A DNA stretch of 64,000 nucleotides from Burkholderia lata (GTDB taxonomy: Bacteria > Pseudomonadota > Gammaproteobacteria > Burkholderiales > Burkholderiaceae), in assembly GCF_902499335.1 (NCBI RefSeq), contig NZ_CABVQK010000018.1, positions 124,001-188,000 on the forward strand, written 5' to 3'. The notes below the pieces were generated by a model that saw only the letters and a program-made list of their open reading frames with translations, was not told the origin of the DNA and searched no databases. A program made the position numbers and the translations under genes. Below, piece by piece: positions 18,059-26,653 of this stretch (the stretch's first letter is position 1; each line of letters starts with the position of its first letter).

Positions 18059-19084
18059 ATGGACCTGATCGTACAGACTTACGGCGCCGATACGTCCGGC
18101 ATGGTGTGCGGATTCCGCTTCGTTCCGGGCGGATCCGGCGCGACGCTCGATGCGGACGCGGCCGCCGCATGGCTGCGCACGTGCCGCGAGCACGATGCCG
18201 CGTCGGGCGATTTCGTCTGGCTGCACTTCAATCTCGCGCACGGCGCGAGCGAGCGCTGGATGCGCACGCATCTCGGACTGCCCGACAGCTTCTTCGAATT
18301 CCTTCACGAAGGATCGCGCTCGACGCGCATCGAGCAGGAAGACGGCGCATTGCGCGCGATCGTCAACGACGTGATGTTCAACCTTGAACTGACGCCTTCG
18401 GAGATCGCGACGCTGTTCGCCCACGTCGAGCGGCGCATCATGGTCACCGCGCGGCTCAAGCCGCTGCGCTCGGTCGACACGCTGCGCGCGTGCGTGCGCG
18501 ACGGCGAGCAGTTCAGGTCGCCCGCGGAACTGCTCGTGCACCTGCTGCGCGACCAGGCCGACCTGCTGATCCAGATCATGCGGCGCACGAGCGTCGACGT
18601 CGACCGCATCGAGGATCGCTTCCTGTCGCAGCGGCTCACGTCGAGCCGCATCGAGCTCGGTGCGATGCGCCGTACGCTGACGCGCCTGCAGCGCATGCTT
18701 GCGCCCGAGCCCGGGTCGATCTTCCGGCTGCTCGCGAAGCCGCCCGCGTGGCTGCACGTGGAAGACGTGCAGGAGCTGCGCGAATCGACCGAAGAGTTCT
18801 CGCTGGTGCTCGCGGATCTGGCGGGGCTCAACGAGCGGATCAAGCTGTTGCAGGAAGAGATCGGTTCGCGTCTCGACGAGCAGAACAACCGGACGCTGTT
18901 CACGCTGACGCTCGTGACCGTGATCGCGCTGCCGATCAACATCGTCGCCGGCTTCTTCGGGATGAACGTCGGCGGCGTGCCGTTCTCGGAGAACAAGCAC
19001 GGCTTCTGGCTGATGGTGCTGCTCGTCGCGGGCTTCACGGGGCTCGCCGCGTGGTGGGCATTCCGCCGGCGCGACGACCGCTAG
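18059..19084 (+). CDS. CorA/ZntB-family divalent metal transporter
   Basis: This 341-residue protein has a large N-terminal cytoplasmic domain and two C-terminal transmembrane segments (about residues 279-300 and 315-333). Between them is the CorA-family loop FFGMNVGGVPF, containing the essential GMN. SGDFVWLHFNLAH near the N-terminus resembles ZntB, a zinc exporter or proton-coupled zinc importer. The family assignment is firm; the metal and direction of transport cannot be read from the sequence. It is a single-gene unit. Confidence 0.9.
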   Translation: MDLIVQTYGADTSGMVCGFRFVPGGSGATLDADAAAAWLRTCREHDAASGDFVWLHFNLAHGASERWMRTHLGLPDSFFEFLHEGSRSTRIEQEDGALRAIVNDVMFNLELTPSEIATLFAHVERRIMVTARLKPLRSVDTLRACVRDGEQFRSPAELLVHLLRDQADLLIQIMRRTSVDVDRIEDRFLSQRLTSSRIELGAMRRTLTRLQRMLAPEPGSIFRLLAKPPAWLHVEDVQELRESTEEFSLVLADLAGLNERIKLLQEEIGSRLDEQNNRTLFTLTLVTVIALPINIVAGFFGMNVGGVPFSENKHGFWLMVLLVAGFTGLAAWWAFRRRDDR

Positions 19085-19108
19085 CGCCACCGGCGCCGTA
19101 TCGCCGCG

Positions 19109-19261
19109 TCAGCGTAGCAGCGCGATCGCGCGTTCGCCGATCACCATCCCGAGCAGGCCCACGAGCGCGACGAGCGGCGGGGCCGGCGAGCGCACGTGCA
19201 GCAGCGCGTACAGCACGCCGACGCCGAGGCCCACCGCGAGCGAAGTCACATAATCCATCAT
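19109..19261 (-). CDS. XapX-domain membrane microprotein
   Basis: This 50-residue protein (MMDYVTSLAVGLGVGVLYAL at the start, VALVGLLGMVIGERAI near the end) matches the XapX domain pattern: two short hydrophobic helices joined by a VRSPAPP turn. A GGGAGA motif lies just upstream of the first ATG. The stop of the quinone oxidoreductase gene is 24 bases upstream on the same strand, so they are probably co-transcribed. Function is unknown. The second ATG at 19258 is an alternative start. Confidence 0.75.
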   Translation of the reverse strand: MMDYVTSLAVGLGVGVLYALLHVRSPAPPLVALVGLLGMVIGERAIALLR

Positions 19262-19285
19262 GGCGGTCTCCCGTGTGGTCCGGCG

Positions 19286-20263
19286 TCAGGGCTTGAGGAT
19301 GACGCGCTCGCGCGCACCGGCCAGCACCGCGCGATACGCGTCATGCGCGCGCTCGAGCGGGTACACGTAGTCGTCACCGATCGGGAATGGGCGCAGCGTG
19401 CCGTTGCCGAAGCCGGGCGCGAGCGTGTCGAGGATCTGCGCGACCGCGGCGCCGCCGAGCTGCAGCGAATCGATGCCCACGAACGTGTGCTGGCCGCGAT
19501 AGAACGCGAAGATGTCGAACGGCACGCTGCGGTCGATCGTCGAGATGAAGATCTGCCGCGCCCCGATCGCCATCGACGCATTCGCCGCTTCGAAGTACGG
19601 GCTGCCGACCGTGTTGTAGACGATGTCCGCACCATGGCCGCCGGTCACCGCGCGCACCGTGTCGGCCACCGGTTCTTTCGACGCATCGATCATGTGCACG
19701 TCGCCCGATGCGTGGCCGCGATAGCCGCCGGCACTGCGCTCGACGCCGATCACGGTCGCGCCGTGCGCGGTCGCGAGCTGGATCGCGGCCTGGCCGACCT
19801 TGCCGTTCGCGCCGAACACGAGCACGACATCGCCGGCCGTCGGCATGCCGGCGCGGCGCAAGCCTTCGTAAGCGGTGACGAACGGCACGCCGACGCCGGC
19901 CGCTTCGTCGAGCGTCAGCACCGCGGGCTTGCGGCGCACCAGGGCCGCGTCGAGCACGAGCCACTCCGCATGCGAGCCGTCCCGATGCACGCCGAGATCG
20001 CCGCCCGAGCCCCACACCGGCGCGCCGATCCAGCCGTCCGGGCCGCTGCGCACGATGCCGGCCCAGTCGCGCCCGGGCGTGCGCGGCCATACCGCGTGCG
20101 GCATGCGGCCGAGTGCGGCCTTCACGTCGCTCGGGTTCACGCCGGCCGCGCGCACCTCGATCAGCATCTGGCCGTCGGCCGGGACGGGCGTGTCGATTTC
20201 CCTGACGCGCGCGTCGAGCGACTCGATGTCGGCGGCGGGGGCGTCGAAGCGGATGCTGCGCAT
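19286..20263 (-). CDS. Zinc-free NADPH:quinone oxidoreductase-like MDR protein
   Basis: This 325-residue medium-chain dehydrogenase/reductase starts at the ATG at 20263 (MRSIRFDAPAAD). It shows the GroES-like part (EVRAAGVNPSDVKAALGR, PGRDWAGIV) and the nucleotide-binding motif VLVFGANGKVGQAAIQLA near residue 145. The catalytic-zinc cysteine pattern is missing, which fits the quinone reductase branch. Substrate is unknown. It is divergent from a LysR regulator that probably controls it, and is followed by the XapX microprotein. Confidence 0.88.
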   Translation of the reverse strand: MRSIRFDAPAADIESLDARVREIDTPVPADGQMLIEVRAAGVNPSDVKAALGRMPHAVWPRTPGRDWAGIVRSGPDGWIGAPVWGSGGDLGVHRDGSHAEWLVLDAALVRRKPAVLTLDEAAGVGVPFVTAYEGLRRAGMPTAGDVVLVFGANGKVGQAAIQLATAHGATVIGVERSAGGYRGHASGDVHMIDASKEPVADTVRAVTGGHGADIVYNTVGSPYFEAANASMAIGARQIFISTIDRSVPFDIFAFYRGQHTFVGIDSLQLGGAAVAQILDTLAPGFGNGTLRPFPIGDDYVYPLERAHDAYRAVLAGARERVILKP

Positions 20264-20389
20264 GATGATCTCCGTGGCGGATGGCTGCCGCGCGGCCCGG
20301 CGGGGCGGTGCGTGCAGCGGGTGAAAAGGATGAATGCAGTCTAGTCGGCCCGGTTTGACGCGGAAACGTGCAAAGGCGGATGATTGTTT

Positions 20390-20402
20390 TGCGATAGACG
20401 CA
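20390..20402. promoter_or_regulatory. LysR-type binding site in the divergent spacer
   Basis: The sequence TGCGATAGACGCA is a T-N11-A motif with dyad symmetry (TGCG and CGCA), the consensus form of a LysR-family box. It lies 22 bases before the start of the LysR gene and about 127 bases before the oxidoreductase start, where an autoregulating LysR protein usually binds. Confidence 0.6.
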
Positions 20403-20424
20403 TAGCCCAATCCGAAGGCCCTGA

Positions 20425-21345
20425 ATGGACGACTTCCTTTCCCCGCATCTGGCGCTGTTCGTCGACGTGGTCGACCAGCAGAGCTTCTCCGCAGCCGCGC
20501 GCCGGCTGGGTGTTGCCGCGTCGTCGGTCACGCGGCGCATCGACCGGCTCGAGACGCAGCTCGGCATCCGTCTCCTGCATCGCACCACGCATGCGCTGCG
20601 GCCGACCGAGGCCGGGCAGTTGCTGTACGGGCGCGCGACGCGGATGCTGGCCGAGCTGCGCGGCCTGCAGGAAGACCTGCACAGTCAGCACGACGAGCCG
20701 AGCGGGCTGCTGCGCGTCGACTGTCCGGCGCCGTTCGGCCGGCGGCACCTGATGGCCGCGCTGGCCGCGTTCATGCAGCGTCATCCGGCGCTGCAGGTCG
20801 ACCTGGTGCTGACCGACAGCATGGTCGACCTGCAGGGCGCGCGGCTTGGCTCCGACGTCGATCTCGCGGTGCGCATCGGCCCGCTCGAGGACACGCGCTT
20901 CGTCGCGACCGTGCTGGCGCCGCAGCGGCGCGTGCTGTGCGCGAGCGCCGCGTATCTCGCGCGGCGGGGTGAGCCCGAGTCGCCCGACGCGCTCGCCGGA
21001 CACGACTGTCTCGCGTGGCACGGTGCGCCGCCGCCGGGCGCGTGGCGCTTCGGCGAGCGCCGCCACGTGCCGGCGCAACCGCGGTTTCGCAGCAATCATT
21101 CGGAAGCGTTGCTCGAAGCCGCGATCGACGGGCTCGGTCTCGCGCACCTGCCGACCTGGCTCGCGGGCGACGCGCTGCGCGACGGACGCTTGCGCGCAGT
21201 GCTGCCGCAGTTCGCGGCGGCGCCCGAGCCGGCGACGATCCACGTATTGCGCCAGCAGGCGCGCGGCACCGCACGCGCGTCGCGGCTCGTCGCGTTCCTC
21301 GCGACCTGGTTCGCGCAGCCGGCGTGGGATGCCGCGTGGGCGTGA
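20425..21345 (+). CDS. LysR-family transcriptional regulator (divergent from quinone oxidoreductase)
   Basis: This 306-residue LysR protein has its helix-turn-helix at about residues 20-50 (SFSAAARRLGVAASSVTRRIDRLE) and a C-terminal substrate-binding domain. The pattern RLLHRTTHALRPTEAG is typical of the CrgA/YafC-type branch that often governs neighbouring oxidoreductases. It is transcribed away from the quinone oxidoreductase with a 161-base spacer containing a T-N11-A site. The inducer is unknown. Confidence 0.92.
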   Translation: MDDFLSPHLALFVDVVDQQSFSAAARRLGVAASSVTRRIDRLETQLGIRLLHRTTHALRPTEAGQLLYGRATRMLAELRGLQEDLHSQHDEPSGLLRVDCPAPFGRRHLMAALAAFMQRHPALQVDLVLTDSMVDLQGARLGSDVDLAVRIGPLEDTRFVATVLAPQRRVLCASAAYLARRGEPESPDALAGHDCLAWHGAPPPGAWRFGERRHVPAQPRFRSNHSEALLEAAIDGLGLAHLPTWLAGDALRDGRLRAVLPQFAAAPEPATIHVLRQQARGTARASRLVAFLATWFAQPAWDAAWA

Positions 21346-21407
21346 CGGCGGCGGCGGGCGGCGCGCCGCGCGGCCGGCCGAACGCCGGACATGAAGGCGC
21401 CGCGCAT

Positions 21408-21433
21408 AAAAAAGGGCCTCGCATGCGAGGCCC
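21408..21433 (-). terminator. Intrinsic terminator of the M1 aminopeptidase gene
   Basis: GGGCCTCGCATGCGAGGCCC at 21414-21433 is a perfect 20-base palindrome. On the minus strand it is followed by a run of six T residues. It lies about 70 bases past the stop of the minus-strand peptidase gene and also separates it from the convergent LysR gene. Confidence 0.85.
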
Positions 21434-21504
21434 GTCAAAGGTCGGAGAAGCCGGTACGCCGGCCGGCAGCCGCAGGCTGCGCGGCACCGGCCGGATGCGC
21501 ACCG

Positions 21505-23673
21505 TTACTGCGTCACTACCTTGCGCGGCTTGAAGATGCCCTGGTATTGCCGTGCCGGGCGTTCCTTCGTCACCGGCTCGATGCCGCCGAAGGTCGGCGT
21601 CTGGCGCAGCTTCATTGCAGCCGGCGAAGCGACCGAGCCGATCGACGTCGAGCGCGACGCCGGCGCGAGGTTGTTCGCGACGAGCAGGGCGGCTTCGCTC
21701 TTCAGGTTCGCGAGCAGCACCGGATCGGTGGAGCCGTTGACCTGCGTGAGCAACCCGCTCCAGGCCGCGTCGCTGTAGTTCACGACGTAGTAGTCGAGCC
21801 CGCTCGGGTCGGCGACCACGCCCGTGCAGCCGTCGATCCGCGTTTGCGTCTGCGTATCCTTCAGCGCGAGCGTCGTGCGTTTCGCGAGACCCTGGCCATA
21901 CGCGAGCGTGATCGGCACCGTCCACTGCAGGCCCGGATACGCGTTCTTGTTCGGGAACGGCTGCTGTTTCAGCGTGATGACGGTCTGGTTCTTCGTCAGG
22001 TCGCACTGCGTGTCGAGCGAGATCAGCGGCACGCCGGTCTGGCGTACGTAGCTGTCGCCGATCGCGCCGATCGCCTGGCCGCTTTCCTTAGACAACGCAT
22101 CCCACAGGCGCTTCGGCGTGCCGTTGCCGAACGAGTAGTCGACCAGGTACTGCTGCAGACCCTTGCGGAGCGTCTGTTCGCCGAGATAGTTTTCGAGCGT
22201 CTTCAGCACGTGGCCGCCCTTGTCGTACGTGAACGCGCTGGCGCTCAGCACGAAGTCGTTCGACGCCCAGCCGTTGAAGTTCGGCGCGACCGGGAACGCG
22301 TTCGGGCCGATGTCACGATTGATCACGCGGTACTTGTTCTTCACCTGGTCGAGCCAGCTGAACTCGTTGGGGAAGAACTGGATCGTCGTCTTCGTCTCGA
22401 AGAACGTCGCGAACGACTCGTTGAGCCACACGTTGTCCCACCAGTCGGTCGTGACGAGATCGCCGAACCACTGGTGCGCGACTTCGTGCGTCAGCACTTC
22501 GTTGCCGTAGTGCGACATCGGCTGGCCCGGCTGCGGCAGGATGTCGTCGGCGAACTCGAGGATCGACCCCCAGTTCTCCATCCCGCCGAAGTTCAGGTCC
22601 TTCTGCTCCTTGAACGCGTCGTTTGCGGCCACCGTGTCGAACTTAGTGAGCGGCAGGGCAATGCCCGTGTAGCGGTAGTAGAAGTCGAGCGCCTGCTTGG
22701 TGCGGTCCATCGCCGGCTTCGCCCAGTCGCTCATGCCCGGCGGCGTGAACACGCGCAGGTGCAGGCCGCCCTTGCCGCCCGGCAGCGGGCTCGTGAAGTC
22801 GTCCTCGTAGGTGTCGAACAGGCCGCCGCCGAAGAACAGCAGGTACGACGGCATCGGCGGGGTCTTCTCGAACTGCACGAGCTTGTAGCCGCCGCCGACG
22901 TTGGTCGACGGCTTCTCGGCCGCGTTCGACACGACACGCCAGCTCTGCGGCACTTCGGCCGTCACTTCATAGGTCGGGCGGAATGCCGGTTCGTCCCAGC
23001 CGGGGAACCATTGGCGCGACAGGTTGGTTTCGCCTTGCGTGAGGATCGCGCCGCTCGTCTTGCCGTCGGTGCCCTTCAGGTCAACGCGGAAGACGCCTTC
23101 CGCGGCCGAGCAGCCCGGATACGGATCGTCGCCGCAACTGCCGCCGGTGTGGTTGACCGGATCGTCATACGACTTGAAGTTGATGATGCCCGACCATTCC
23201 ATGTGCAGCGAATAGTTGCCCGGCGAGATCGTGCCGCTCACGGGGCGCAGCTGGTAGAAGTCGCCCTTGTCCTGCGGCGTCGCGATCAGCTGGATGTTGC
23301 CCGGCTGCAGCGTGATGCGGCCGTTCGTGAACTTGATCCGGTGGCCGGCGATCACGATGTTGTTGACCGGCTTCAGCACCTTGATCTCGACGTCGGCGCG
23401 GCCGTCGAACGCGTTCAGCGCGTCGTTCGGGCGGAACCACAGCCGGTAGTTCACCGGTACCACGGTGTCCGGCAGCTCGACAGGCGATACGCTCTTGTCG
23501 ACGTTGGATGCGCTTGGCGGCGCGGTGACGGTGGGCGACGAGCCCGAGTGCGGCGCGCCGGCGGAGCTGAGCGCGGAAGCCGAGCCCACGCCGCCGTCGT
23601 CGCCGCCGCACCCGGCTAGCGCGAGTGCGGCGACGATCGGCAGATAACGCATCTTGCGAATGTTGATCGACAT
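21505..23673 (-). CDS. Lipoprotein M1-family (aminopeptidase N-like) metallopeptidase
   Basis: This 722-residue protein begins with a lipoprotein signal (MRYLPIVAALALAGC), with Cys lipidation and Gly at +2, then a Ser/Gly-rich linker to about residue 65. The catalytic part shows the exopeptidase motif GGMENWGS and the zinc site HEVAHQWFGDLV (His at about residue 396), with the downstream NESFATF glutamate. It probably trims peptides at the cell surface or in the periplasm. The start at 23673 has GAGG just upstream. Export as a lipoprotein is unusual, since many bacterial M1 enzymes are cytosolic. Confidence 0.92.
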   Translation of the reverse strand: MSINIRKMRYLPIVAALALAGCGGDDGGVGSASALSSAGAPHSGSSPTVTAPPSASNVDKSVSPVELPDTVVPVNYRLWFRPNDALNAFDGRADVEIKVLKPVNNIVIAGHRIKFTNGRITLQPGNIQLIATPQDKGDFYQLRPVSGTISPGNYSLHMEWSGIINFKSYDDPVNHTGGSCGDDPYPGCSAAEGVFRVDLKGTDGKTSGAILTQGETNLSRQWFPGWDEPAFRPTYEVTAEVPQSWRVVSNAAEKPSTNVGGGYKLVQFEKTPPMPSYLLFFGGGLFDTYEDDFTSPLPGGKGGLHLRVFTPPGMSDWAKPAMDRTKQALDFYYRYTGIALPLTKFDTVAANDAFKEQKDLNFGGMENWGSILEFADDILPQPGQPMSHYGNEVLTHEVAHQWFGDLVTTDWWDNVWLNESFATFFETKTTIQFFPNEFSWLDQVKNKYRVINRDIGPNAFPVAPNFNGWASNDFVLSASAFTYDKGGHVLKTLENYLGEQTLRKGLQQYLVDYSFGNGTPKRLWDALSKESGQAIGAIGDSYVRQTGVPLISLDTQCDLTKNQTVITLKQQPFPNKNAYPGLQWTVPITLAYGQGLAKRTTLALKDTQTQTRIDGCTGVVADPSGLDYYVVNYSDAAWSGLLTQVNGSTDPVLLANLKSEAALLVANNLAPASRSTSIGSVASPAAMKLRQTPTFGGIEPVTKERPARQYQGIFKPRKVVTQ

Positions 23674-24316
23674 GACTGAAACCTCGATTGTTGAAAGAAT
23701 CGTTCAGTGCTGCGAAAACGCCGGCAAAGACAATCCCCTCGCCGTTAATCAACAGCGATGAAAATGACAATGACGGATTATTCGAAAAGACGGTGGCCGA
23801 CTACGTGAAGGTAATCATGGTTTACTGCCCCCTATGGATTTCCGGATGTCGGTTAACTTGCCGGTTCAAAATGGCCAGGCGCGTGTTGTACTGAATTGAT
23901 TTCGCGCGCACGACACGGAGCGGCACGCCCTGAGCGGGCGCGCTTTCCCCTTTGAACAGACGACCTACGGGGCTGGCCGGGCCTGGTCGCAGGATGGCAG
24001 GAAGGCGTGTCGCCGTTCCGTAAAATCACCGTCATGCGGCTTCAAGGTTTGTCGGCTTGCTCGAAGGATGCGTAAATATACTTGATGGTTTTAGGTAAAG
24101 GAAACGAAAAATTTAGAAATTGCATCTATTGAATTCGTCGCGCTTCATTGAATGCTGGAAAGCATTAATGCGCATTCTGTTTAACTGCTATTTTCGTAGT
24201 TTTAATCTATTAACGATCTCGCGCGACCGCGAAAACTACGAATCCCGGCGTACGGAAGCGCGCTCGGTACAATGCAGCGACGATCCGCTCACCGATTGCC
24301 GCGAGGAGGCCTTCCC
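23674..24316. other. Long AT-rich intergenic region without a supported gene
   Basis: These 643 bases hold no convincing coding sequence. The stretch from about 24050 to 24250 is much richer in A and T than the rest of the window. It contains a perfect 9-bp inverted repeat, CGTAGTTTT at 24195-24203 and AAAACTACG at 24232-24240. The region may hold promoters for the two divergent flanking lipoprotein genes or be a remnant of acquired DNA. Confidence 0.5.
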
Positions 24317-24811
24317 ATGCCACGAACCCTGTTGTATCTCGCGCCGCTGCGCGCCGTGCTGCTGATGTTCGCCGCCGTGTTCCTGCTCGGCGGTTGCGCG
24401 GGGCTGACTCGCGATCCCGTGCGCGTGTCGGTCGTCGGGCTCGATCCGCTCGTCGGGCAGGGCCTCGAGATGCGTTTCAGCCTGAAGCTGCGTGTGCAGA
24501 ACCCGAACGATGCGCCGATCGACTACGACGGCATCTCGGTCTCGCTCGACCTGAACGGCACGCCGTTCGCGAGCGGCGTCAGCGATCGCTCGGGCACTGT
24601 GCCGCGTTTCGGCGAGGCCGTGCTCGATGTGCCCGTTTCGGTATCGGCCTTCGCCGCCGCGCGGCAGGCGTGGAACCTGCCCGGCGCGGCCGCGAACGGC
24701 GAGCTGCCGTATGCGCTGCGCGGCCGGCTCGCGGGCGGCGTGATCGGTACCGTGCACTTCAACGACGCGGGCACGCTGCGCCTGCCCGCGATGCCGGCGT
24801 GGGGCGGTTGA
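24317..24811 (+). CDS. LEA type 2 (WHy domain) lipoprotein
   Basis: This 164-residue protein has a lipoprotein signal (LMFAAVFLLGGC, Cys near residue 27) followed by one LEA-2/WHy domain. RFSLKLRVQNPNDAPIDYDGI and VSLDLNGTPFASG are the characteristic strands. Similar small outer-membrane lipoproteins are widespread, and their function is unclear. The ATG at 24317 follows GAGGAGG with good spacing. The frame is open further upstream, but that part is AT-rich and lacks family sequence. Confidence 0.88.
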   Translation: MPRTLLYLAPLRAVLLMFAAVFLLGGCAGLTRDPVRVSVVGLDPLVGQGLEMRFSLKLRVQNPNDAPIDYDGISVSLDLNGTPFASGVSDRSGTVPRFGEAVLDVPVSVSAFAAARQAWNLPGAAANGELPYALRGRLAGGVIGTVHFNDAGTLRLPAMPAWGG

Positions 24812-24963
24812 GCGGGGCGATTCCCATGGAAGTGCAGGGAAAATTTCACTAATTTTCACCTTTTAACGCTTATTGACGTTTACTTCTGCGATCTGTCGAT
24901 TTTTCTGACGTTATGCCTACACTGACCCCGTCCGAGGGTCGGACGTTTCTTATAGGAGAAAAC

Positions 24964-25296
24964 ATGTCGGCAAAATTCGAAATCGCGAAGGCCACGAACG
25001 GCCAGTATTTCTTCCACCTGAAGTCTGCGAATGGCGAAATCGTCCTGGCCAGCGAGCGGTACGTGACGAAGGACGGCGCGAAAACCGGCATTGCGTCGGT
25101 GCAGCAGAATGCGCCGCTGGACGTGCGTTATGAGCGCAAGATCGCGCGCAACGGCGAGCACATGTTCAACCTGAAGGCCGCGAATCACGAAATCATTGGC
25201 ACAAGCGAAACCTACAAGACCGAGCAAGGGCGCGAGAACGGCATCGCGGCGGTCAAGCGCGACGCGCCCGGCGCGCCGGTCGTCGATCTGGCTTGA
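24964..25296 (+). CDS. DUF1508/YegP-family protein with two tandem repeats
   Basis: This 110-residue protein is built from two copies of the DUF1508 unit: KFEIAKATNGQYFFHLKSANGEIVL in residues 3-27, and a second unit around RNGEHMFNLKAANHEII (residues 63-79). The units share the pattern NG..(F)FxLK(S/A)AN.EI. The ATG at 24964 follows a clear AGGAG motif (TATAGGAGAAAAC). The function of this stress-associated family is not well defined. It is transcribed alone or with the following methyltransferase. Confidence 0.92.
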   Translation: MSAKFEIAKATNGQYFFHLKSANGEIVLASERYVTKDGAKTGIASVQQNAPLDVRYERKIARNGEHMFNLKAANHEIIGTSETYKTEQGRENGIAAVKRDAPGAPVVDLA

Positions 25297-25430
25297 GTGA
25301 CGATAGCGCCGCGACCGACGTTTTCGGACGGACGTCGCGGCGCGTGTTTTGCCGCGCGGCGCAAAGCGCGGTATGGTGTGATCCGCGCGGCGCGACGCCG
25401 CCCGTTGAAGCCAACCGTAACCGAGTACGC

Positions 25431-26564
25431 GTGACCGATTTCCCTGTTTTCCACTGGACCGACGCCGACGGCGCCGATCATGCCGTGCGCTGGCGCTCCG
25501 AAGCCGGTGTGCAACCGCCGAAGCGCGCGGTGCCCGCCGACGACCGCCTCACTGCCGACGCGGCCTACCGCCTTGCATGCGAGGGCACCGCGCTCGTCTG
25601 GCAGGGTGATTTCCAGAATGCGCGTCAGCTCGTGCAGGCGATGGCGCGCCGTGTCGAGCGCAAGCCGAAGAAGGCGAAAGCCGCGGCCGGCGTCGACGCA
25701 TTCAACCTGCATCGTCTCGCGCAGTCGCAGCGCGCCCGCACGCTCGGGATGCTGCTGATCCCGCTCGATGCCGACTACACGATCCCGCTGCGCCGTGCGC
25801 CTGACGTGCGTGCCGCATGCGAAGAGGCGTACGGGCCCGGCGGCGCACCGTCGGTCGTGTCGTTGCGCGAACTGCTCGGTCTCGTCGGCGCGCACGAATG
25901 GCGCAAGAAGGGCGTGCCGATCCCGGCACTCGGCGGCGCGCCGATCCATCCGCACTACGGCGTGTTCTCGCCGGTGCGCGGCGAATACGTCGAACTCGTC
26001 GCACGCGCGCCGCTGCCGGCGACGTCGCTCGCGTTCGATATCGGCACGGGCACCGGCGTGCTGGCGGCCGTGCTTGCGTCGCGCGGCGTCGAGCGTGTCG
26101 TTGCGACCGACCAGGACGCACGGGCGCTCGCCTGTGCGCGCGAGAACGTCGAACGGCTTGGCCACGCGAGTCGCGTCGAGATCGTCGAGGCCGATCTGTT
26201 CCCGGCCGGCCGTGCGCCGCTCGTGGTCTGCAACCCGCCGTGGGTGCCGGCCCGGCCGAGCGCGCCGATCGAATACGCGGTCTACGATCCGGACAGCCGC
26301 ATGCTGCGTGGTTTCCTCGCGGGGCTCGCCGAGCACCTCGAGCCGGGTGGCGAGGGCTGGCTGATCCTGTCCGATTTCGCCGAGCATCTCGGCCTGCGGC
26401 CGCGGGACACGCTGCTGCAATGGATCGACGAAGCGGGCCTCGTCGTGCTCGGCCGCGACGACATCCGCCCCGCGCACCCGAAGTCGATGGATGCCGACGA
26501 TCCGCTGTACGCGGCACGCCAGGCCGAGGTCACGTCGCTCTGGCGGCTCGGCGCGCGAGCCTGA
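25431..26564 (+). CDS. Class I SAM-dependent methyltransferase (HemK-like NPPW type)
   Basis: This 377-residue protein has an N-terminal domain of unknown role and a Rossmann methyltransferase domain. FDIGTGTGVLAAVLASRG (about residue 200) binds SAM, and VVCNPPWVP (about residue 265) matches the NPPY-type catalytic motif of enzymes that methylate amide or amine nitrogens. Substrate is unknown. I chose the GTG at 25431 (reading VTDFPVFHWTD). A TTG at 25293, overlapping the DUF1508 stop, would add 46 residues of arginine-rich sequence. Confidence 0.82.
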   Translation: MTDFPVFHWTDADGADHAVRWRSEAGVQPPKRAVPADDRLTADAAYRLACEGTALVWQGDFQNARQLVQAMARRVERKPKKAKAAAGVDAFNLHRLAQSQRARTLGMLLIPLDADYTIPLRRAPDVRAACEEAYGPGGAPSVVSLRELLGLVGAHEWRKKGVPIPALGGAPIHPHYGVFSPVRGEYVELVARAPLPATSLAFDIGTGTGVLAAVLASRGVERVVATDQDARALACARENVERLGHASRVEIVEADLFPAGRAPLVVCNPPWVPARPSAPIEYAVYDPDSRMLRGFLAGLAEHLEPGGEGWLILSDFAEHLGLRPRDTLLQWIDEAGLVVLGRDDIRPAHPKSMDADDPLYAARQAEVTSLWRLGARA

Positions 26565-26653
26565 CCGCGCATTTTCGGTAAACTACCGCCATTCCTCACG
26601 AATTCCCGCCGCCGGGCCGTGGTCGACCGACCGTGGTCCGGCGCCGCTTCACG

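Noticed and set aside
24120-24365. 81-codon plus-strand frame in the AT-rich island
   Set aside because: It overlaps the start of the LEA lipoprotein in another frame, lacks a ribosome binding site and ends in a Cys/Arg-rich shadow sequence.
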